64,000 bases of DNA from positions 3,100,001-3,164,000 of the forward strand of contig VNWV01000005.1 of NCBI GenBank assembly GCA_009801085.1, read 5' to 3'. Below, piece by piece: positions 55,401-64,000 of this stretch. Under the pieces are notes generated by a model. The model did no database searches. It worked only from the letters and a program-made list of their open reading frames with translations, and was not told where the DNA came from. A program made the position numbers and the translations under genes. This stretch comes from Lasiodiplodia sp. COLG20. Its lineage: Eukaryota; Ascomycota; Dothideomycetes; Botryosphaeriales; Botryosphaeriaceae. How positions within the stretch are numbered: the first letter of the stretch is position 1; every line of letters starts with the position of its first letter.

Positions 55401-57363
55401 CTGAAGAAGCTCTGCTGCTTTCAGCTTCGCGCAGCCTCGTGGCTGCTGTGGGTGCTGGTATTGTGTCGTCTACCAATGCTCCTGCCATCGCAAGGGCATT
55501 CATCTGGCCACCACCGGGCCTGTTCTTTCTCTCACGATCCTCCTTCTCCTTCATCAACTTCTCCTTCACAGCAGCCATGTCTTTGTCGGCAGGATAAAGG
55601 TGGGGGTATAGGTCGCGCAGGGAGATGAAGCCTATCTTGATCAACAGCGCCGCAAGGAAAACAAGGTTCTCTGGGAACCTATCCTCGGGGTCTCTTGCAG
55701 AGGAGGCGTAGAAACGGAGCTTGAAACCGAGCAATTGTGCAGCCACGCGGTTTCCCGGCGGCGGGAGAGTCTTCGTTACCGCCATCCACTCCTTGTTGAA
55801 CACGGCTTCCGTCATGTCCTCAGGCTTGGACCCGTCCCTCATTCCTCTCTCCTTCTCAATCTTTTCAAGTCTCTCTGCAACGGACTCGCCCGACTCCAGG
55901 GTTACCCCACCCTTTGTGATACGGCGTCCTCCAAGCTCGAAGAAAGCTTCCAACCCCACTTCTCGTACACGCTGCCAGAACTTCCTGTCTCTTTCTTCAC
56001 ACAGCTCTGTGATTTCGACCACATCTTTCTCAGTGTGCTGGTATCCGGAAGCTCCAGGTTGTGCCCATCTCGGTAGAGATTCAATTCCAAGAGTCTCCCA
56101 TTCCAGATTCTCGTACGACTTCTCCTCCGGCCACCACGAACTTGCACGCATGAACTTGACAAAGAAGCGGTAATGCCTGATCATGAGATTGGCAAAAACA
56201 TCCAGTGTCACATCCAAAGCGCGTCCAACGTCCAGGTCAAAAGCACCAATCAGGGCCTTTACACGTTGGAAGGCGGCGGCGGCGGCATTCCAGGTGGGTT
56301 CCTCGTTGTTGGAAGTGGTGAAGTACTCGGTCATGAGCTTGGCGTATCCCTCGGATTCCTCGCGGAGCAAGTTGTAATTCGACTGGCGGTAGAGCTGGTT
56401 CGTGGCCATGCGGGTGCCCATCCTCTCGAACGTCTTCCGGACCATGCCCAACTCCTGCAGCTGCGGTATGTCCAGCTCCTCCTTCATCTGCATAGGCGAG
56501 ATTCCTGTGGCGACGAGAAGGTCCCAAAGGCCGCGGGTAACGGGGTCCATGCTGGTCGAAACCGCAACCGTGTCGAGGAACATGGAAGCATTTTCCGTAG
56601 CAGCTTCTCCAGCTTCGGCCAACACTTCCTTGACAACGCGGCCTGCATCGGCTGGATCTATCCTGTCGTCCAATCCAGCCCTGATCACCTCCTGGAAGAT
56701 TATGCTCAGCGTTAGAAAATCCTCCTTCTCTTGCGCCTGCAGCGCTGCGTCCAAGACGGCCTTCCTCCCAGACGTCCTCCACGCTGCCTTCTGCTCATCC
56801 GTTATGTACTGGTACACGAACTTGATCGGCGGCTTCGGGGCGGGAGCCTGCTGCTGCGGCACCGGGGGCGGCGCAGCCGGCGCAGGACGCGAGTGCTCCT
56901 GGGGCGTGGCAGGCCGCGGCGCCGCTGGTGGTGGTGCTGCGTGCGCCGACGGCGGGCGCGTCAAGGTCGGCGAAGACGGGTTGTTGGTGTTGGTCTCCGA
57001 CCTGGAAAACGAGGCCGGGCTGGCCCTCGAGACTGGAGACTGCGCGTTAGATTCACCGCCAGTAGTGGTGGTCATGGCCGGGCTGCCGGCGTCTCGCTCA
57101 CCGCGGCCACCGCGCGCACCACCGCCGCTGCTGTTGCCTCCTCCTGGTCCTCCTGGTCCACTGCTGCTGCCTCCACGGCTCTCGCGGCGCATCCCTCCAC
57201 CCCGTCCGCCCCGGCCTCCGCCATTGCCGGCGTACTGGTTCTGTTGCGCGAGGTTGAGGCTCTGCGGCCGGTGAGGTGACGGCCGCGGTCCGCTGCCGTC
57301 GCCGACGTCCTGCGGGTTGTAGGAGCCGCGTTCGGACCGCTTGCGCTTGATGGGCGGCGGCAT
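49424..57363 (-). CDS. THO2: THO complex subunit 2 with an extended Arg/Gly/Pro-rich tail
   Basis: THO2 is the scaffold of the nuclear THO/TREX complex that couples transcription to mRNA packaging and export and limits R-loops. Two exons (57363-52250 and 52178-49424) give about 2622 residues, against 1597 in yeast. After a ~180-residue low-complexity start, the conserved helical THO2 body runs to about 1700. It includes LLKSLLCIGAIPESLYMLGKFPW, TKQMARALAKVAYSSPGIVF and NAIILLKVITPSFPRI (quoted in parts). A Lys/Glu block lies near 1250-1330. The 71-bp intron ends TGGTAG after a CCCTAAC branch site; using the earlier CAG would hit a stop. The last ~917 residues, all in exon 2, are disordered and rich in R, G, P, S and D, with poly-Gly near the end, likely an RNA-binding tail. 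Confidence 0.93.
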
Positions 57364-58121
57364 TGTTGAAGGCGGGTGCGCAAGTTAGCTAGCCTTGCGG
57401 CGGGCTGATGGTGAGTGCGGCCGCGGTGCGCATGCAAGGTTGTTTGTCGGTGCGTGGGTGAGGCTCGAAAGCTCGACAAACCGGAGCTGCGATAATGCGT
57501 TCGGCTGTGGCGCTGCGCACGCGGGCAGCGATGGTGGGACCCTCGGGCGAAGTCGAATTACAGGAGAAAAGGGTGTAGGGAAGAAAGAAACAAAGGTTGC
57601 AGCCGCGAGGGTCGGCGGGGGTTTGTTGCGGGCGATGCTGAAGTTGTCGCGTTGGTGAAAGCCGGCGCGACGTTTCTTGCCAAGACTTGCCGCGCTCCGA
57701 CCAGGGTGCTCCCCGACTGTGTCGTCACCTCGACTCCGCGCCCTCCACCTTTCTGATGCTTCCTGCTTCGCCGCTTTCCATTCGCGCTTCAATTGACCGT
57801 GAAACCACGTCCTTGGGTAGTCTCATTCGCGTATAATCCGCCCAAAATCAATTGCACGAGTCCGCGTCTCAGACACACGGCGAGAAGAGCGGCACAAATT
57901 TGCGGGGCAAGCTTACATGATCACTTTTGACCGTCACGCGGATGCATTTAGTTCACCATACAATCTTACATATGGACATAAAGTTGCAAAAAAAGCGTAC
58001 GAGGAGCCAGGCTCAACCCTAAACGCTATCATAAATTGCAAAAAATCTTTCAAAGCTATTCAAGACCCCAATTGAAAGGAGCGGCCGGGTCCGATCATAC
58101 CAAAGGTATCCCACCAGCTGC
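57364..58121. other. Spacer between THO2 start and HEM1 end
   Basis: About 760 bp with the THO2 5' flank and the HEM1 3' flank. No gene was seen. Confidence 0.5.
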
Positions 58122-60060
58122 TTAAGCAGCCGCGGCGACCGCACCGGCCGTCTGCTTCCTCTCATGCTCGAGGATGGCCTCGAGGACGCCGGTAGCGCCC
58201 TGACCGGCCTTCAGCTCCTGGATGACGCCGTCGATGCCGAGCTGGGCATCGGTCCAGAGGGGCGTCTCCGGGGCCTTGTCCGCCTCACCAACGCCGATGA
58301 AACCACCTTCGGCAGCCCACTCGCTGGTGCGCTTGATGCCGAGCTGGGTCCAGACGCTGTCCAATGCCTTCACCAATTGGTCGCGGAACTCACGCGTGTG
58401 GCCGGGAGTAGGGGTAACGCGCAGACGCTCCTGACCAACCGGGACAGTGGGGTAGTTGATGGCCTGAACATAGATGTTCCACTCGTCAAGAAGCATGTCG
58501 CTGGCCTTCTTGGCCAACTCGGCGTTACCAACGAGCACAGGGACGATGTGGCTAGGGTTGGGGATGACGGGAATGTCCTTGGCAGCCAGCGCGTCCTTGG
58601 TGGCACGAGTGTGCAGCTGCTGAAGACGGCGGTCACCCTGGTAGTTCATCTGGTACTCGATCGCAGTTTGAGCACCAGCCATAGTCGCTGGAGGAAGGGA
58701 GGTGGTGAAGATGAAGCCGGGAGCCAGAGAGCGAATAGTGTCGACAAACTTGGCAGATCCCGCAATGTAGCCACCAACGCATCCGTAGGCCTTGCCGAGA
58801 GTGCCGGTAATGATGTCGACGCGGTCCATGATGGTGCCCCTCGGCTTGCCCTGAACGTGGGCCTCGTAGTCCAGGTGCTCGGCAACACCAGCGCCGTGCG
58901 GGCCGTACATGCCGACGGCATGGACTTCGTCCAAGAAGGTAATGGCTCCGTACTTATCCGCGAGATCGCAGATCTCCTCGATGGGTCCGATGGATCCACA
59001 CATGCTGTAAACACTCTCGAACGCGATGATCTTCGGGGTGTCCGGAGGGAGCGAAGCGAGCTTCGCCTCCAGGTCGGCCAGATCATTGTGCTTGAACACC
59101 ATCTTCTTCGCTCCCGAATGACGAATGCCTTGAATCATCGAGGCGTGGTTGAGGCTGTCGGAGAGAATGACGCAGTCGGGGAGCTTGCTACCGAGCGTGG
59201 CGAGAGTAGCATCGTTCGCGACGTAGCAGGAAGAGAAAACCAACGCAGCCTCCTTCGCGTGCAGCTTCGCGATTGTGCCCTCCAGCTCAACGGCATGCTG
59301 GTTGTGGCCCGAAATGTTCCTGGTGCCGCCGGCTCCAGCACCATACTTGTCCAGCGTCTCGTGCATCCTCTTCAGGACGTGCGGGTTGCGGCCCATGCCC
59401 AGGTAATCGTTCGCACACCAGACGGTGACCTCCTCCTGTTCCGTCGCCATGTGGGCACGCGGGAAGTTCTTGGCGAGACGGTTGATGTTGTTGAAGTAGC
59501 GGTACGACTTGTCCTTGTGCTTCTTGTCGAGCTCATTCTGGTAGAAGCCCTCGTAGTCGAACTTGGCCGGCTGCGGGGTTGGCGGCTTGCCAGTGAGCTT
59601 CCGGGGTGCGACATCGCTCGTGGCGGCCTTGGTGGGGTGGGCGTTCTGCGGGAATGGGACTATTTTTGCCGCACGTTAGCATCGCAACGTCATTAAACGC
59701 CGATCGCGAACGCAATTGAGACGTACCTCGCTCGCGGCGGACGGAAGCGACATCGACAGCCTGGGCCTCCTTGGAGGAAGAGGTGTGCAGCCTGGCTCTG
59801 TGGCCGACCTTCGCGTGGTAAGCACGAGTGCCGCCAAAGGCGCCGGCGAGAACGGTGTTGCCGGTGCGGGCACTCTGCACAGCGAGAGCCTTGCCCATGA
59901 CGGGGCAGCGGCGGGCGATGAGCTGCAGGTTGGACATGCTGCCGCCGCCGGTCGAAGCGCTGTGGGCGGCGGTCGAGGTGGAAAGGGACCTCAGGGTCGC
60001 GGGCGAGGTCTTGTGCAGAAACGGACACATGGCCCTCGATTGGTGAAGAAGCGCCTCCAT
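58122..60060 (-). CDS. HEM1: 5-aminolevulinate synthase, mitochondrial
   Basis: This PLP enzyme condenses glycine and succinyl-CoA to 5-aminolevulinate, the first and controlling step of haem synthesis, in the mitochondrial matrix. Two exons (60060-59727 and 59659-58122) give 623 residues. The leader is basic and Ser/Thr-rich and carries two Cys-Pro haem regulatory motifs (MCPF at 11-14 and RCPV at 51-54). This suggests haem feedback on import or stability. The catalytic core is complete: [31 protein letters not shown], and TGTLGKAYG with the PLP-binding Lys. The C-terminal extension of about 80 residues after GHTREF is usual for fungi. A minus-strand CCAAT box lies 187 bp upstream of the start, a possible site for the CCAAT-binding complex/HapX iron circuit. 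Confidence 0.95.
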
Positions 60061-61483
60061 TGCGGGCAAGAAGGCAGTCGAAATGGGTGCGATCCGGATC
60101 AGGGCAGTGTGGAGGTGGTGGGCGGGCAAGAGAGAGAGATTTGGGGGACTGAAACAGAAGGGTGGGCAGCGGGCGACTTTTGAGAACGAGGCCCTGGGAT
60201 GCGATGCGGAGCCGAAAGTGTCAGCAAGCCCTTCTAGAGGCCGCTAATTGGCTGTGCCACTGTGACTACTAAGGGCCAGATTAGAACGCCTCGGAGACAG
60301 CTCGCTGATCCTCGCGCCCGGCACCTGCATCGCCTGAGATTCCGCTCAGCTTGGCCTTAGCGGCCTGAATTTGCTCCATAAAGGCCTCCCTTTCCGCCCC
60401 AGCGACCTCGGCGTAACCCGTGCACCGTCGCTTTGTTCTGGGAAGCGAACAATGGCTGCCGAACATGCCGCCCCTCTATCGGAGTTTGGGGCGCGCGTGG
60501 CCGCAGGGCCGCCGCGCCACAACAGGGCCCTTTTTACTTTTTTTTCCTCCGGCCCGCGATGATGGCCGCTGCGTTCGGCGTCGCACACTTCACACCTCGC
60601 GCCGCAGGAGAACATGGCACACTCCGCGTCTCTATTTACAGACCAGCCACCGCAGCCTCGGCCGCCACGCGCGAGCTGAAATCCGGGGTAATGCGAGGCG
60701 TGGCATCTTTCGGCTACCACGGCTCCCGGGAACCGCTTCCACTGGCTGGCCGCGCCAGGCACTGGATGGACCTGATTGCCAGATCTAGATGAGTCTTGGC
60801 TCGCAGCGGTAACTCTCTCCGCGCCCCTCCGTCGTCCAATGGTTCTCTGCGCATTACGCACCGGGAGCTGACGGGAGCCCGCGCACCCCCAACCAATTAT
60901 ACACCCCTCTATGCCTACACAGCCCACTTGCGTAACGTCGCTCTACTCAGCTTTGTATGATCGTGCATGTGCTTACTGCATTTGAAAGCAGAAACATGCT
61001 CCGATACTGCAGACCGACATAGTCAAACCCCGCTTTTCTTATCTCAACACGAAACCCGAGCTCTCGAGGAGGGCCTTCGCTTTCTCACGTGCACGTACAT
61101 TGGTCTCCTCGCACTCCTTTCCGAACTATGTCAAGCTCTGTATTGATACAAACAACCCCGGAGTAAAGTGCCCAAGCCGTCTCGCAATCCAGCGACTATT
61201 ATGTACGGCATGGTAGTTAATGATCGAGACTATCAGACTCAGGTCATGTGGGTATCTGGATCCAGAGCGCCTCCCGAAAGCAAAGCGGCCCGCCCTGTCG
61301 AAAACTTCCCAAATAAAACCACCTTACCTGCTACTCCCTGGAATGCCCTTATGTACCCGGTCCGTGTTTTATGTGCATATAAATAAAGCAAAAAAGGACC
61401 CTACTGTTGATGTCGTAAACGACTTGCTCAAGCAATTGCACTGAAAGGCAAAGTGAAACTGCACTCATATGAGACCCATCATC
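60061..61483. other. Spacer between HEM1 start and SNF2 gene end
   Basis: About 1.4 kb. The left part should be the HEM1 promoter and the right part the 3' flank of the SNF2 gene. Frames up to 193 codons are open on either strand, but they are compositionally odd and show no motif. No RNA gene was recognised. Confidence 0.45.
60247..60251 (-). promoter_or_regulatory. CCAAT box upstream of HEM1
   Basis: AGCCAATTAG is read on the minus strand, 187 bp before the HEM1 start. The fungal CCAAT-binding complex with HapX is known to control haem genes by iron, but one box alone does not prove it. Confidence 0.4.
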
Positions 61484-64000
61484 TCAGTCGTCGTCTTCCG
61501 AAAGGTCAATGTACATCTCTCGCGCCCTGCTTCTGCTTGACGTTGGTGTAGGCCGCTGGGAGCCACGACGGTCGTCCCTGGACCTGGCGGCTGGAGTTTG
61601 AAGCCTTCTCTCCACCGGGCTTGCAAACGCGCTTCTTTGTTTCGTCTGTCGATTGTGACTGGTTAGCATTGCTGGTCGGTGTGTTGCCGATGAAGCTGTT
61701 CGAAGGGATGGAGTTGTGTACCTCTGGTTTCGGAGGGGACGCCATGGTTCTGTTGCTTTCCGAGACGGTGGTATGCAGATTGCCATCTTGATGAGATGTG
61801 GACGTAAGACTGTCACGTCCCGTAGCCTGTACGCGAGAGTGAGGAAGATTCGGAAGTTTTTGCAGAGTTGCCTGGAGAATCGGTTGGTCGCGAGGCCGGG
61901 GTGGATTGGAGGGACCATTTTGCTTCTCACTGTGAGAAGGCGGAAGAGGCACTATCGAGACCGGCGACAAAGGTTTCGGCCGAGAAGAGGATGGCCCGCT
62001 GTGATTAACACCGGGAACTTCTGGCACATCTTCACCAAGTTCTGGGCTGACCACACGATTGTCGCCGCGGAGATGCATAGGAATTGGAGCCTTTGGTGGC
62101 CCAGGTGGGTTATTTGGAGTGGATGCCGAATCCCTTGGGGCAAGGATCTCCAGTGTATTCCTTGGAGTTTGGCTAAGCGGGACTTGACGTCTCATGCTGG
62201 CGGGCGAAGGGCCTGCATTATTGATACCAGCATCTGAAGAAGGCAATCCATCGGAACGAATGGTGTCGCGCGTAAAGGTTGGTGCGGTCGATGACATCTG
62301 ATTGCCGCCAGCAAAACTGGGTGCGCCAAACTCGAGGAATGGCCGGTCTATCGGGTGAAGATGAGCCGCTTGGAAATTCGGGATTGGGGCTGGACCATTC
62401 CGGATAGCTGCCCCGGTGAAAAGAGCCCTCTGCATTGCTCCGTATGGGTTATTTCTGCTGTCGTCAATTGCTGGATTATCTCTCAAATACTGCTCCCAAG
62501 CTTGTGGGTTTTCCTTCCGCAGTCTCTCTGCTTGGATCATCTTCTTGACTTCTTCGTTCTCTTCTTCATTCAGGACGGCATCCAGGTCTTCGGTCATCAG
62601 CGTCTCTGTGGTCGTGATAGAACGGAGCCCAGCGTCTTTGCCTTCTCTCTGTTGGGCGAGGATTTTATCAAGGACCTTCTTGTCCTTTCCTTGATCTCCA
62701 GTAAGATCCCCTTGCTCCACCGGTGTAGGCTCAAAGAAGTACTCTCTCATCTTCGCGGCTTGCCTCTCTGGATTCTTGGCATCGACAGTTCTTAATGCAA
62801 GCTGAGTCTTGAAGAGGGCCGAATTCCAAACCTTTGGTTCAAAGGTGCCGCCAACAATCATGCGATACACGAAGACTTCTTTCTCCTGACCAATCCGATA
62901 GGCTCTGCCTATCGCCTGTTCTTCATTCTGGGGATTGAAGCCACAATCCAGAATGATAACCCTGTTGGCGCCTTGAAGGTTGAACCCTGTACCTCCGGCC
63001 TTGGTAGAGATGAGAAAAACGTCAAATTTGCCCTGGTTGAAGTCTTCCATGAGAGCGGGTCGGTTGGACATTTTTGTTTTACCATCCAAGCGAATGTATC
63101 TGTAGTTCTGGCTGGCCAGAACTTTTTCCAGGTAAGTCAGAGAATTTAGTTGCTGTGAGAAGACAAGTACTCGATCACCAGCTGCCTTAGAAAGCCTGAT
63201 GATCTGCATCAGGATTCTTGTCTTGAATGAATGACGCGGAGAGTTATTGTCATGCGCTTGATCGAGAATCGAAACGGCCTGCTCGATAAATGAGCTGGTA
63301 AAAGATCCTCTCATCTCATCATCCAGCTTCTGGCCCTCTGGTAATACATCTTGCTGCTCGTTTGCATCGCTCTCCTCAGCGACTGCACGCTGCGCATTGT
63401 CTCGTGGTTTGTCTCCTGCGTTGTCTCGTCGTGCCTGCTGGTCTTTCAGCTTGTTCACGAACACAGCTGGATGGCAGCAGAGCAAATTGAGGAGATGAAT
63501 CCACACCCACATCCTGGTTGTGGTGATCTTCTTCCTGTCTCCCACCAGAAGTTGCCGGATGCAGAGATTGTAGAGCTCCTCCTGTAGAGCAGTGAGGGGC
63601 ACAGTGATGACAAACTCAACCTTGGATTTGAGGTCATCCTTGAGCACCGTAATGTTTGCCCTACTGATCTTCGGCCCTATCTCGCTTTTAAGGACACGAA
63701 GCTTTTTCAACGCTTTTCGGTGTTCGTATGGAGTACTGTCTTTGTAAAGGCCTTCCTCGATGGGCTCTACGAAGTGAGCTTTGAATTCCTTTTGGCTGCC
63801 CAGGTATCCCGGCGAGACCCAGTCGATCATAGACCAGTACTCGGTAAGGTTGTTGGCCAAGGGCGATCCGGTCAAGGCTAATCTCGCTTTAGATTTGAAC
63901 TTGTCGACAACCTCCCGAATGGCGCTTTTGACAGACTTCATCTTGTGGGCTTCATCAGCAACGATGATGGTTGGTCCCTCAAGCAGTGCCTCCTGAAGGT
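61484..64000 (-). CDS. SNF2-family ATPase, ATRX/Rad54-like (C-terminal part; runs off the window)
   Basis: The gene continues past the right edge. The visible part starts in the first ATPase lobe just before VADEAHKMKS (Walker B DEAH at 63945-63956). Then follow LALTGSPLANNLTEYWSMIDW, LGSQKEFKAHFVEPIEEG, which is closest in style to the ATRX/Rad54-like branch, and the helicase-C lobe with STKAGGTGFNLQGANR and FNPQNEEQAIGRAYRIGQ. About 430 Pro/Ser-rich residues follow. I place a 76-bp intron at 61646-61721 (GTACAC to CGACAG with a TGCTAAC branch site). After it the protein ends basic then acidic, MYIDLSEDDD, at 61484. Without splicing the frame stays open to 61506 with a different tail. It is nuclear and probably moves nucleosomes or remodels DNA-repair complexes. 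Confidence 0.85.

Noticed and set aside
61506..61721. Unspliced C-terminus of the SNF2 gene ending at 61506 as the main form
   Set aside because: The 76-bp intron has a good branch site and acceptor, and the spliced tail looks more like a conserved protein end.
1..64000. CRISPR arrays, intact transposons, rRNA
   Set aside because: No regular spacer repeats, transposase frames or rRNA-like sequence were found in this eukaryotic window.

Overview
The window is nuclear DNA of a filamentous ascomycete (Pezizomycotina; a dothideomycete is possible but not shown). Most genes carry short GT-AG introns of about 48-80 bp with CTNAC-type branch points. All 17 genes recognised here match fungal eukaryotic families; no rRNA, tRNA, CRISPR or intact transposon was seen. 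Exon boundaries were derived by reading splice sites and reading phase by eye, so they are models.

Layout. 1-3370 holds no gene I can support. 3371-21924 is a conserved housekeeping block: ARB1 (ribosome biogenesis ABC-F ATPase), a zinc alcohol dehydrogenase with a 6-nt microexon, MTO1 (mitochondrial tRNA modification), INO80 (chromatin remodeller), BRX1 (60S assembly), a 2EXR-type protein and an F-box-like protein. 21925-38851 looks accessory: a palindrome-bearing spacer, a butanediol-dehydrogenase-like enzyme with unusual insertions, a P450, a HeLo-like/NACHT/ankyrin NLR, two pseudogene relics, a protein kinase fused to a Zn2Cys6 DNA-binding domain, and a FUSC/ArAE-type membrane protein. 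39684-64000 returns to conserved genes: RVS161 (BAR protein), mitochondrial tryptophanyl-tRNA synthetase, a small secreted CFEM protein, a zinc-finger protein, THO2 (mRNA export), HEM1 (5-aminolevulinate synthase), and the C-terminal part of an ATRX/Rad54-like SNF2 ATPase that runs off the right end.

The most interesting part is 26.8-35.7 kb. Here an NLR-type immune/incompatibility receptor lies beside a kinase-transcription-factor fusion. Between them, side by side, are a degraded copy of the NLR 3' end and a degraded copy of the neighbouring FUSC gene's 3' end. Both keep the orientation of their intact parents. The NLR gene is thus flanked by direct repeats about 4 kb apart, and the kinase gene by FUSC-tail direct repeats about 4.8 kb apart. 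This is a footprint of local duplication and decay and could generate presence/absence variation of a receptor and its neighbour. The kinase gene also has an in-frame TAG near its start that must be spliced out or else breaks the gene.
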